From CAZKWG01 sp964615375 (GTDB lineage: Bacteria; Myxococcota_A; UBA796; CAZKWG01): a stretch of 64,000 nucleotides of DNA. Under the pieces are notes generated by a model that saw only the letters and a list, made by a program, of their open reading frames with translations, was not told the DNA's origin and made no database searches. The translations under genes and the position numbers were made by a program. Numbering within the stretch: position 1 is the stretch's first letter; each line of letters starts with the position of its first letter. Below are positions 1 through 7,499 of this stretch, one piece after another. The stretch covers positions 364,534 through 428,533 of the forward strand of contig CAZTOW010000002.1 in the NCBI GenBank assembly GCA_964615375.1, written 5' to 3'.

Positions 1-501
1 ACCCCCGCCAGCTTCGAGCCCCTGGACGCCGAGCTGGACCTGCTGGCCTCCATCCTGGGCACGGGTCGGTCCAGCCGCCTCTACCGGCGCCTCGTGTACG
101 CGGGCCTCGCCCAGGACGTGCAGATGGCGCAGATGAGCCAGGATCTGAGCTCCATCTTCTACGTGCAGGCCCGCCCGGCCGAGGGCCAGGAGCTCGCCCG
201 GCTGGAGCAGATCATCCACGAGGAGGTGGCGCGCATCGGATCGGAGGGCCCCACCCCCGAGGAGCTCGATCGCGCCCGCAACCAGTACGAGATGCGCTTC
301 CTGCGCAAGCTGGAGAGCCTGCAGTCCCGGGCCTCCGCCCTCAACCGCTACTGGAACACGCTGGGCGAGCCCGACGGCCTCGCCCGCGACCTGGCCCGCT
401 ACGATCGGGTGAGCCGTGAGGGCGTCGCCGAGGCCGCCCGGCTGCTGGGCCCGGAGCGCGCCGCCACCGTGCGCGTGCTGCCGACGGAGGTGAGCGCGTG
501 A
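1..501 (+). CDS. M16 family zinc peptidase, C-terminal part (5' end outside window)
   Basis: The reading frame is open from base 1 to a TGA at 499-501, giving the last 166 residues of a protein whose start lies to the left. The segment GTGRSSRLYRRL near the beginning and the PTPEELDRARNQ stretch are typical of the C-terminal half of M16 (pitrilysin/processing peptidase-like) proteins. The catalytic HXXEH motif of this family lies in the N-terminal half and is therefore not visible. The next gene overlaps by four bases (GTGA) and is also M16-like but without HXXEH. By analogy with bacterial M16B pairs this gene would supply the zinc site of a two-subunit periplasmic peptidase; that is inference. 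Confidence 0.85.
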   Translation, partial: TPASFEPLDAELDLLASILGTGRSSRLYRRLVYAGLAQDVQMAQMSQDLSSIFYVQARPAEGQELARLEQIIHEEVARIGSEGPTPEELDRARNQYEMRFLRKLESLQSRASALNRYWNTLGEPDGLARDLARYDRVSREGVAEAARLLGPERAATVRVLPTEVSA

Positions 502-1856
502 ACCAGACACAACTCCCGGTGGACCGCCCCGCGATCGGCGCCCCGCCCTCCTTCACCCCGCCGGCCCCCGAGAGCCTCACGCTCTCCTGCGGCCTCCCGG
601 TCTGGCTGCTGCGCCGCTCGGACCTGCCCCTGCTCAGCCTGCGGCTGGGGGTGGCGGGCGGGTCCATGGACGATCTCCCCGGGCGCGCTGGCCTCAGCTC
701 GCTCACCGACAGCGTGCTGGTGCGGGGCGCCGGGGACCGCGACGCGCTGGCCTTCGCCGAGCTGACCGAGCGCCTCGCCCTCGCCTTCTCAATCAGCACC
801 ACCACCCGCGCCACGACGCTGGGCTTCGACACGCATCGCCTCCGGGTGGAGACCGCCCTCGACCTGCTGGCCGACGTGGTGCTGCGCCCGCGGCTGGAGG
901 ACGCCGAGATCGAGCGCGCCCGCGCCCTGCGCATGGGTGAGCTGCTGGCCGCCCAGGACGAGCCCGACGAGATCGCCCGCGCCGTGGTCCAGCGCGCCCT
1001 CTACGGCGACGCCCACCCCGCCGCCCACCTCCCCCGCGGTCGCCGGGCCGAGGTGAGCGCGATCACGCCCGAGGAGATCCGCGCGAGCTGGGCGCGGCGC
1101 CGGGATCCCCGCAGCGCCCGCCTCGTGGTCTGCGGCGACTTCGAGCCGGACGCCCTCGTCCAGGCCCTGGAGCGGCGCTTCTCCGCCTGGGCCCCCGGGA
1201 CGCCGCCCGCCGCCGTCCCTCCGTCCCCGCCCCGCGCCGGTCGCGCCCTCGTCCTGGTGGACGTCCCCGGCGCCACCCAGAGCCAGCTCGCCGTCCTGGC
1301 CCCCGCGCCGGGCGTCCGCAGCCCCGATCTGCACGGCGCGCGCCTCGCCATCATCGCCCTCGGCGGGATGTTCACCAGCCGGCTCAACCGCCTCCTGCGC
1401 GAGCAGAAGGGCTACACCTACGGCGTCCAGGCCCAGCTCCTCCCCGGTCCCGAGCAGAGCCTGCTCAGCGTCCGCACCGCGGTCCAGGGCGAGCCCACCG
1501 CCGACGCGCTCGCCGACCTCGTGCGCGAGGTGGATCGCCTCCGCGACGGGCTCGACGCCGAGGAGCTGGAGCGCGCCCGCCTGGCCCGGATCACCCAGCT
1601 CGTCCAGGCGCTCGAGAGCCGCTCCGGGGTGGCCGAGAGCTTCGCCTCGCTGTGGGAGGCGGGCCGCCCGCCCGACGGGTTCCAGGCCGAGATCCCCGCG
1701 CTCCAGGCCGAGACGCTGGAGTCCGTGACCCGCGCCTCCGCCCGCGTCGAGGTCGAGCGCGCCGCCATCGTCGTCGTAGGCGACCTCGCGCGCGTCGGGG
1801 CCGCCGTGGAGCAGGCCGTCCCCGGGGGCTGGCAGCGCTGGCCCGCCGAGCTCTGA
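498..1856 (+). CDS. M16 family peptidase-like protein, zinc motif missing
   Basis: This 452-residue protein starts with a GTG that overlaps the stop of the preceding M16 gene (GTGA), so the two are translationally coupled. The length and layout are those of M16B subunits. Where the HXXEH zinc motif should be (about residues 70-80) it reads GRAGLSSLTDSVL, so the metal ligands are absent. The C-terminal substrate-binding region is preserved, with LLREQKGYTYGV near residue 300 carrying the conserved Arg/Tyr pair. This fits the non-catalytic partner of a heterodimer. No clear signal peptide is seen at the chosen start, so export is unproven; an upstream in-frame start is not excluded. Confidence 0.85.
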   Translation: MNQTQLPVDRPAIGAPPSFTPPAPESLTLSCGLPVWLLRRSDLPLLSLRLGVAGGSMDDLPGRAGLSSLTDSVLVRGAGDRDALAFAELTERLALAFSISTTTRATTLGFDTHRLRVETALDLLADVVLRPRLEDAEIERARALRMGELLAAQDEPDEIARAVVQRALYGDAHPAAHLPRGRRAEVSAITPEEIRASWARRRDPRSARLVVCGDFEPDALVQALERRFSAWAPGTPPAAVPPSPPRAGRALVLVDVPGATQSQLAVLAPAPGVRSPDLHGARLAIIALGGMFTSRLNRLLREQKGYTYGVQAQLLPGPEQSLLSVRTAVQGEPTADALADLVREVDRLRDGLDAEELERARLARITQLVQALESRSGVAESFASLWEAGRPPDGFQAEIPALQAETLESVTRASARVEVERAAIVVVGDLARVGAAVEQAVPGGWQRWPAEL

Positions 1857-1872
1857 TCGTCCGGCTTCCGCC

Positions 1873-2556
1873 CTACACGATCCAGCGCCGCGCGAACCAC
1901 AGCGCCGCCACCCCCGCCAGCAGCCAGCCGAAGCCCCACACCGGGCTGGGGATCAGGGTCATCTCGGCCAGCATGTGCGCGTCGGTGACGATGGGCCCGT
2001 CCCCGTACCAGCTCCCGCCGAAGATCCCGTAGCGGAAGACGTCGTCCACCACGTCGGTGAGCGCGTAGAGCACGCTGAAGATCCCGATGAAGCGCACGAA
2101 GCCGTCGGAGAACCAGGGCGGCGACCAGGCGCCCAGCAGCGCGAGCAGGAAGCCCATCGCCCCGGTGTAGAGGAAGCCGAAGCTCAGGATGGGCCGCACC
2201 CACAGGAGCGCGACGACCAGCAGGAGCAGCCCCATCCCCGCCGCCACGAAGCGCCCCCTGCCCGGGGCGCGCACGCTGGCCAGCAGCAGCAGCCCCGTCA
2301 CCAGCGAGCCCAGATAGCCCCCGTTCAGGGTCAGGAAGTGGCTCCCCCCGCGGGTGAGCGCCTTGCCGCCCACCCCGCTGTAGATCTCGATGCGCTCCAC
2401 CGATCCGCCCGTGAGGATGGCCATCAGCGCGTGCCCAAGCTCGTGGAAGACCACCACCAGCAGGCGGATGGGCGTGAGCCAGAGGCTGTGCCAGAAGAAG
2501 GCGGCCACCAGCGCCAGGAGCACGAGCACGACGAGATTCCTGCGCTTCCCTTCCAC
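1873..2556 (-). CDS. M50B-like membrane metallopeptidase
   Basis: A 227-residue integral membrane protein with a GTG start. The first hydrophobic helix (about residues 8-25) is followed by HELGH at residues 38-42, the gluzincin zinc motif of the M50 (site-2-protease-like) group. Several further hydrophobic segments follow (about 80-100, 105-125, 130-150, 200-225). The size and the position of HELGH directly after the first helix fit the small M50B family (DUF-type peptidase M50B-like). The third metal ligand is not obvious by eye. It lies tail-to-tail with the M16 pair and divergent from the lytic transglycosylase, with about 107 bp between start codons. Substrate unknown. Confidence 0.8.
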   Translation of the reverse strand: MEGKRRNLVVLVLLALVAAFFWHSLWLTPIRLLVVVFHELGHALMAILTGGSVERIEIYSGVGGKALTRGGSHFLTLNGGYLGSLVTGLLLLASVRAPGRGRFVAAGMGLLLLVVALLWVRPILSFGFLYTGAMGFLLALLGAWSPPWFSDGFVRFIGIFSVLYALTDVVDDVFRYGIFGGSWYGDGPIVTDAHMLAEMTLIPSPVWGFGWLLAGVAALWFARRWIV

Positions 2557-2605
2557 GCTGTCCTCCGGCCCTTGCGGGACGATAACATCCCGCGTACCTG
2601 TTGGT

Positions 2606-2660
2606 TGTTCGTATCCCTCCCCTCTCCTTCTTCCCTCCCCCTCCCGCCCCGTCGGAGCCC
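2606..2660 (+). other. Pyrimidine-rich leader of the transglycosylase gene
   Basis: Between the divergent M50B gene and the TTG start at 2664 the + strand is almost only C and T from about 2616 to 2650, with no Shine-Dalgarno sequence before the start. Similar tracts precede the genes at 20975 (- strand) and 54009. It may be an S1-type ribosome-loading tract or a regulatory site; this is inference. Confidence 0.4.
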
Positions 2661-2663
2661 GCC

Positions 2664-4988
2664 TTGCGAGCTCGCCTGCTGCCTGTCCTCGCCCTCCTCC
2701 TCCTGGAGGGCGCCTCGACCCTGAACACCGCCCGCGCGCTGGAGGCCCCGGACCCCGCCCGGCCCGAGCCCACCGCGCTGATCGGCCCGGACGCGCTGGC
2801 CCCGGCCTTCCCGCGCTCCGACGCGCTCTCCCAGGCCCTGGCCACCCGCGCGCACGCCGCCGCCGTGACCGAGCTCCAGAAGCTCGGGACGAAGGAGCTC
2901 CCCGGCCGCGCGCTGGGCGATCACGCCTTCGTGCTGGCCTGGTCCCTGGTGCGCGCCGACCGCGCCGCCGAGGCCACCCCGCTGCTGGAGAACCTGCGCC
3001 GCTCGGAGACCGCGCCGGAGCCCTACCGGCTGCTGGTCGAGGGCGAGATCCTCGAGGCCCAGGGCAAGCACCCCGAGGCCGCCGCCACCTTCGCCCGCGT
3101 GCCCAGGGAGGCCCGGATCTGGGCCCGCGCCGCGCTGGAGCAGGCCGAGTCCCTCCAGAAGGCCGAGCGCACCTCGGACGCCCGCGCGATCTGGGCCGAG
3201 CTCGCCGCCCGCCCCGACCCCGCCGAGGGCACCGAGCGCGCGCTCTGGGCCCTCGCCCAGCGCGGCGGCTTCGGCTCCGAGGAGAGCTACCCCCTGCTCC
3301 GCCGGATCTGGACCGCCTACCCCACCTCCCGGGCGGCGAAGGACGCGGAGAAGGAGCTGGCCACCTACGAGGCGAAGGGCACGAAGTACGCCGCGACCCG
3401 CGCCGACATCGCCGCCCGCGCCGACGCCCTCCAGCGGGCCGAGCGCTGGGAGGACACCATTACGCTCATCGGTGGGAAGATCGCAAACTTCGAAAAGATC
3501 GACGCGTCGAGCTGTCGCGCCCGCTACGCCTACGGCCGCGCCCTCTTCAAGAAGAACCGGCTCACCGACGCGGTGAACACGCTCACGGCGGTCGGCGCGG
3601 GCTGCGCGGGCAAGGACGACGACGCCGGCGCCCAGGCCCTCTACATCATCGGCAAGGCCACCGAGCGCCGGAAGCTGTGGGCGGAGGCCGCCGCGGCCTA
3701 CCAGCAGATCCCCGAGCGCTACCCGGCGCACTCCATGGCCGATGACGGCTACGCCCTGGCCGGCATCGCCTGGCAGGAGGCGGGCGACCCGAAGAAGGCG
3801 GTGGAGCTCTGGACCGCCCAGGTCGAGCGCTACCCCGACGGCGATCTGGCGGCGGAGGGCTTCTGGCGCCTCGCCTGGAGCAGCTACCTGGAGGGCCGCC
3901 CCGCCGACGCCATCGGCTGGTCCGAGCGCATGCTCTTCGAGGTCCCGCTGGAGACCGATCCCGTCCACGTCCTGGCCGGGCGCTACTGGTCGGCGCGCTG
4001 GCGCCTCTACCCCGCGGTCGCCTCCCCCCGCGCCCTCTCCGAGGTGGCCCAGGACCGGGCCAACGGGCTCCGGCTGCTGGGTGAGCTCTGCCGCGAGCAC
4101 CCCAGCACCTACTACGGGCAGCTCGCCGCCAACCGCCTCTATGAGCTCGCCCCCGAGGAGCTGGCCGCCATCCCCCGCCCCGACTGGTCGGGCACGGACG
4201 AGAGCCTGCGGGTGCGCGCCTCCTTCCTGGCGGAGCCCGCGGCGCGGGACGGCCTGGCTCTCGCCCGCCTGGGGCTGGTGGCCGAGGCGATGGGGGAGCT
4301 CGGCGCGCTGGACGAGGACGCCATGAGCCCGTCGGAGCTCGCCCTGGTGACCCGCGTGCAGGCCGGGCTCGACCCGGTGGTCGCGCACAACCGCCTGCAC
4401 CACTTCCTGCTGGAGCACCCGCCCGCCACCCTGGGCGCGGACGCGGGGGCGGTGCTGCGCCAGGCCTACCCCGACCTCTACTGGCAGGAGCTCCAGGAGG
4501 TCGCCTCGGACTACGGCTGGGACAACCGCATCTTCCACGGCCTCGTCCGCGAGGAGTCCAGCTTCAACCCCAAGATCGTCTCCTGGGCCGGCGCCCGCGG
4601 CCTCTCCCAGCTCATGCCCGCCACCGCCCGCGAGGTGGCGAAGCAGATGGGCATCAGCGTCACCAACGACCAGCTCTTCGACCCGAAGCTCAACCTCAAG
4701 ATCGGCTCGCGCTTCTTCGACTCGTTGATGACGCGCTACCGGGGCAGCCCCTACCTGGCGGCGGCCAGCTACAACGCCGGGCCGGGCAATGTGGACGGCT
4801 GGCTGGGCCGCTTCGGGAACCTGCCCACCGACGAGTGGGTGGAGCGCATCCCCATCCGCGAGACGCGCCACTACGTCAAGCGCGTGCTGGGCACCTACCA
4901 GGTCTACCACGCGCTGTACGACCCCGATCCGCTCTTCCCGAATTGGAGCCGGCTGAACCACAAGGCGAAGCCCGACAGCGCGGAATAG
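2664..4988 (+). CDS. Soluble lytic murein transglycosylase with N-terminal TPR/superhelical region
   Basis: This protein would cleave the glycan strands of peptidoglycan in the periplasm, forming 1,6-anhydro-muramyl products. I place the start at TTG 2664 because it gives a good signal peptide (LRARLLPVLALLLL then cleavage after TARA); an in-frame TTG at 2601 would add 21 residues of pyrimidine-coded, proline-rich sequence. From there it is 774 residues. Residues about 100-560 are alpha-helical repeats as in Slt70. The SLT domain follows: REESSFNP with catalytic Glu at about 631, then GARGLSQLMPAT and AASYNAGPGNVDGW, the three standard motifs. A second protein of the same architecture is at 57762-59870. 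Confidence 0.92.
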   Translation: MRARLLPVLALLLLEGASTLNTARALEAPDPARPEPTALIGPDALAPAFPRSDALSQALATRAHAAAVTELQKLGTKELPGRALGDHAFVLAWSLVRADRAAEATPLLENLRRSETAPEPYRLLVEGEILEAQGKHPEAAATFARVPREARIWARAALEQAESLQKAERTSDARAIWAELAARPDPAEGTERALWALAQRGGFGSEESYPLLRRIWTAYPTSRAAKDAEKELATYEAKGTKYAATRADIAARADALQRAERWEDTITLIGGKIANFEKIDASSCRARYAYGRALFKKNRLTDAVNTLTAVGAGCAGKDDDAGAQALYIIGKATERRKLWAEAAAAYQQIPERYPAHSMADDGYALAGIAWQEAGDPKKAVELWTAQVERYPDGDLAAEGFWRLAWSSYLEGRPADAIGWSERMLFEVPLETDPVHVLAGRYWSARWRLYPAVASPRALSEVAQDRANGLRLLGELCREHPSTYYGQLAANRLYELAPEELAAIPRPDWSGTDESLRVRASFLAEPAARDGLALARLGLVAEAMGELGALDEDAMSPSELALVTRVQAGLDPVVAHNRLHHFLLEHPPATLGADAGAVLRQAYPDLYWQELQEVASDYGWDNRIFHGLVREESSFNPKIVSWAGARGLSQLMPATAREVAKQMGISVTNDQLFDPKLNLKIGSRFFDSLMTRYRGSPYLAAASYNAGPGNVDGWLGRFGNLPTDEWVERIPIRETRHYVKRVLGTYQVYHALYDPDPLFPNWSRLNHKAKPDSAE

Positions 4989-5012
4989 GCTGAACACTCG
5001 TTCGGGTCGCGC

Positions 5013-5018
5013 TATACT
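5013..5018 (+). promoter_or_regulatory. -10 element TATACT, near-leaderless promoter
   Basis: TATACT lies 13 nt before the GTG start at 5026, with TGAACA 16 bp upstream (4991-4996) as a partial -35 match. There is no Shine-Dalgarno sequence between the box and the start, so transcription should begin at or next to the start codon. Confidence 0.55.
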
Positions 5019-5025
5019 GTGGCCC

Positions 5026-5493
5026 GTGCTGACCACCCCGCTCACCCTGCTCCTCCTCCTCGCCTGTGGCCGCGACGACGACGACGGCTTCGGGCGCAGC
5101 ATCAACCACGGTGACGACGACGACACCGGCGGCCCCACCGCGCTGGATCCCGATCTCGACGAGAGCTGGGACACCGCGATGGAGAACGGCGGCGGCGGGG
5201 CCGACACCTTCAACGCCACCTGGGTCCGCTGCGAGCCCGAGGGCCCCACCTGGACCTTCCACGCCGAGCTCAACTACGCCGCCCGCCGGGTGGACGTGGA
5301 GCTGGACCAGGGCACCACCGGCTACGAGATGTGGTACCTGGAGAGCCAGGACAACACCTACACCCTCTGGGAGGTCAGCCTCCCCGCCGGGCTCTCGTTG
5401 AACACCTGCGACGAGACCGTCCCCCTGGTCTGGACCGCGAGCGGCTGGGCGGACTGGGAGGTCGTCTACGAGAGCCAGTACACGCCCCCCTGA
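5026..5493 (+). CDS. Small lipoprotein with Asp-rich N-terminus, unknown function
   Basis: A 155-residue protein starting at GTG. The very short signal MLTTPLTLLLLLAC ends in a lipobox with Cys at residue 14 and carries no positive charge. Directly after the Cys comes GRDDDDG and later HGDDDDTGG, a strongly acidic linker, then a compact beta-rich domain of about 110 residues with two cysteines (near CEPEGP and NTCDET) that could pair. I do not recognise the family. Similar acidic residues follow the lipidated Cys in the lipoprotein ending at 11916, so this may be an envelope-sorting signature in this organism. It is tail-to-tail with the Sel1-type gene, 4 bp apart. Confidence 0.75.
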   Translation: MLTTPLTLLLLLACGRDDDDGFGRSINHGDDDDTGGPTALDPDLDESWDTAMENGGGGADTFNATWVRCEPEGPTWTFHAELNYAARRVDVELDQGTTGYEMWYLESQDNTYTLWEVSLPAGLSLNTCDETVPLVWTASGWADWEVVYESQYTPP

Positions 5494-5497
5494 TCGG

Positions 5498-6553
5498 TCA
5501 GGGCACCTCGGTGGTCTCCACCTCGAGGAAGCTCTTGCGCGAGCAGCTCTGCGTGTCGCCGAGGTCGCAGCCCTTCCCGAACAGGGTCTTGGCCTTGTTC
5601 TTGTCCTTCGGCACGCTCTCGCCTTTCTCCACCATGTCGGCGGCGTTGTAGCAGCCGCGCGCCTCACCGAGATCGCAGGCCCGCGTGTAGTAGCGCACGG
5701 CCGCCCCGAGATCGCGGGCGATTCCCCGACCGAAGTAGTAGGAGTCGCCCACCTTGAAGCAGGAGCTGGGGCTGCCGCTCTGGCAGCTCAGGGCGAGCGT
5801 GTCCGCCTCGCTCATCAGGTTCGGGTCCTCCACCTCGGAGACCCCGCCGCTCCCCTCGGTCCGGGCGCGTGAGGTGCCCGAGCTCGCCGGGCGGGCGCTG
5901 GCCGTGGCGCCGGAGGCGGGCGTGGCGGCAGCGGGCGCGGGCGCGGCGGCCTCGGGCGCGGCGGCCTCTGGGGCGGCCTCGGGCGCGGCGGCCTCGGACG
6001 TGGCGGCTACAGGCGCGGAGGCCTCGGGCGTCGCGGGCGCGGGCGTCGCGGGGGCCTCCGCCACGGGCGCGGCGGGCGCGGGCGCGTCCGAGGGCGAGAG
6101 CGTCCACCCGAGGCCGAAGCCCATGATCCCGAAGACCAGCGCCAGCCCCCAGGCCAGGGGCGAGGCCAGCGGGCTCGTCCCCCCGGACAGCAGCGAAGGC
6201 GGCGGCAGGTCGTCCGGGTCGGGCGGCGCGTCCGGGTCGCGCCCGGTCTGGGCCAGGTAGAGGTAGCGGGCCACCTCCAGATAGCGAGGGTTCTTCCCCG
6301 CGACCCAGGAGAGCAGGCGCAGCGCGTCGTCGCGATCCCCCTCAGCCAGGGCCTCGAGCCCCTCCCGATAGGGCCGGGCGAGCTTGCCCTCGTTCTCCAG
6401 GCGGACGATCTCGTTCGCCCAGTCGTAGCGGGCGGGGAGGCGGGTCGCCCCCTCGCGCGCCAGCGCGATGGCCTCGTTGACCTGGCCCTCGGACTCCAGT
6501 CTACGGATCCGGGCCAGGAGCTCCTGAGCTTCAGCGGTGGTGTCCAGCGGCAT
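5498..6553 (-). CDS. Membrane protein with C-terminal Sel1-like repeats
   Basis: Start is ATG 6553 (MPLDTTAEAQELL), 351 residues. Residues 1-110 are helical and TPR-like. A transmembrane helix follows at about 133-153 (LAWGLALVFGIMGFGLGW), then about 80 residues made almost only of Ala, Pro, Glu and Ser, coded by a GC-rich low-complexity tract. The C-terminus has cysteine-bearing Sel1-type helical repeats, with CDLGEARGCYNAADM and CDLGDTQSC. The expected topology is a cytosolic N-terminal domain and a periplasmic repeat domain on a long flexible arm. Sel1 repeats bind protein partners; none can be named here. A TATAGT box lies 15 nt before the start with no Shine-Dalgarno sequence. Confidence 0.8.
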   Translation of the reverse strand: MPLDTTAEAQELLARIRRLESEGQVNEAIALAREGATRLPARYDWANEIVRLENEGKLARPYREGLEALAEGDRDDALRLLSWVAGKNPRYLEVARYLYLAQTGRDPDAPPDPDDLPPPSLLSGGTSPLASPLAWGLALVFGIMGFGLGWTLSPSDAPAPAAPVAEAPATPAPATPEASAPVAATSEAAAPEAAPEAAAPEAAAPAPAAATPASGATASARPASSGTSRARTEGSGGVSEVEDPNLMSEADTLALSCQSGSPSSCFKVGDSYYFGRGIARDLGAAVRYYTRACDLGEARGCYNAADMVEKGESVPKDKNKAKTLFGKGCDLGDTQSCSRKSFLEVETTEVP

Positions 6554-6562
6554 CGAGGCCGG

Positions 6563-6568
6563 ACTATA
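6563..6568 (-). promoter_or_regulatory. -10 element TATAGT, near-leaderless promoter
   Basis: On the minus strand TATAGT begins 15 nt before ATG 6553 and no Shine-Dalgarno sequence separates them. It is part of a window-wide pattern of TANNNT boxes abutting start codons. Confidence 0.5.
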
Positions 6569-6653
6569 GCAGATTCGCGGCGCCCCGGGGCGGGCGGAGG
6601 CCCGACGAATCGGGATGTATGCGCGCAGGCTGGCCCACCTGGGGCTCGGGCGG

Positions 6654-6659
6654 CTATAC
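6654..6659 (+). promoter_or_regulatory. Probable -10 element TATACT for the M24-like gene
   Basis: TATACT stands about 90 nt upstream of ATG 6746 in the 192-bp divergent spacer. The leader between them holds a short direct repeat, GACAGCCCA, ending just before the start codon. No good -35 hexamer is visible. Confidence 0.35.
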
Positions 6660-6745
6660 TCCTGGCCCACGCGGCAACCGACCTCAGCGCGGCGCAAACC
6701 CGGCGCGGACAGCCCAGCGCAGCCAGCCCAGAGAGCAGACAGCCC

Positions 6746-7480
6746 ATGCCAGCACACCAGCCCCTGGACAACGAGACCCTCGAGGCCTTCGAGGCCGCCC
6801 AGCGCGGGACCATCCGCGTGCTCGGGCAGGCCATCGCCCAGCTCCGAGAGGGCCAGACCGAGGCCGAGATCGTGGACAGCCTCAAGGCGCTCGCCGCGGA
6901 CGCCGGCTTCACCGCCTGGTATCACGAGCCGGAGGTTCGGATCGGCGGGCGCACGGACAAGCTCTACCGCGCCTCGAAGACGCTACGCCTCACCGAGGGC
7001 GCGCTGGTCGAGCTCGACCTCGGCCCGGCCAACGACACCGCCTATGGCGACCTCGGCGTGGCGCTGGCCTTCGGCGCCGCCGACCAGCCCGCCCTCGTCC
7101 GCGACGCGCGCGAGCTGTGCCGCTCCACCTGCGGCTTCGCCAGCCGCTGGAAGACCGTGGGCGAGCTCTTCGTCTTCGCCAACGGCTGGGCCATCAACCA
7201 CCGGCAGACGCTGGGCGAGGCCAAGGCCGTGGGCCACGTCTGCCTGAACCGCGAGGGCCTCGGCGACCTGTCCTGGCCCACCTCCGCGCGCGTGGCCACC
7301 TACATGCGCCGCAACCAGATCCAGTGGTACAACCCGCGCCGCCTCTCGGGCCTCTACGCGGTGCGCCCGCGCCTGCACTCGGGCGGGCTCGCGCTGGCCT
7401 TCGAGGAGATGATCTACGTGGACGGCGACGTCAAGCGGATCATCGGCCGCGACGGCCTCGAGCAGGTCGGCACCTGGTAG
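6746..7480 (+). CDS. M24 (creatinase/aminopeptidase-fold) family protein
   Basis: A 244-residue protein with the pita-bread fold signature of M24 metallopeptidases. Candidate metal ligands are in the expected order: Asp91 in VELDLG, Asp102 in AYGDLG, His164 in AVGHVC, Glu220/221 in AFEEM and Glu239 in DGLEQVG. The length is that of a bare catalytic domain such as methionine aminopeptidase, but the ELDLGPANDTAYGDLG region is closer to proline-peptidase/creatinase-like members than to MetAP. Its reaction is therefore uncertain: hydrolase of an amino-acid or peptide bond is the family expectation. The protein appears cytosolic. It ends 20 bp from the convergent radical SAM gene. Confidence 0.75.
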   Translation: MPAHQPLDNETLEAFEAAQRGTIRVLGQAIAQLREGQTEAEIVDSLKALAADAGFTAWYHEPEVRIGGRTDKLYRASKTLRLTEGALVELDLGPANDTAYGDLGVALAFGAADQPALVRDARELCRSTCGFASRWKTVGELFVFANGWAINHRQTLGEAKAVGHVCLNREGLGDLSWPTSARVATYMRRNQIQWYNPRRLSGLYAVRPRLHSGGLALAFEEMIYVDGDVKRIIGRDGLEQVGTW

Positions 7481-7499
7481 CCGGCGGCGCGGCGACCGC

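Noticed and set aside
1418..2845. Long open frame on the minus strand over the end of the M16 gene and the M50B gene
   Set aside because: It is a stop-free frame typical of high GC, with Arg/Gly/Ala-biased sequence and no domain; the M50B and M16 frames have clear motifs.
2424..5273. 949-residue minus-strand open frame opposite the lytic transglycosylase
   Set aside because: Repetitive low-complexity translation and no motif, while the plus strand encodes the full SLT domain.
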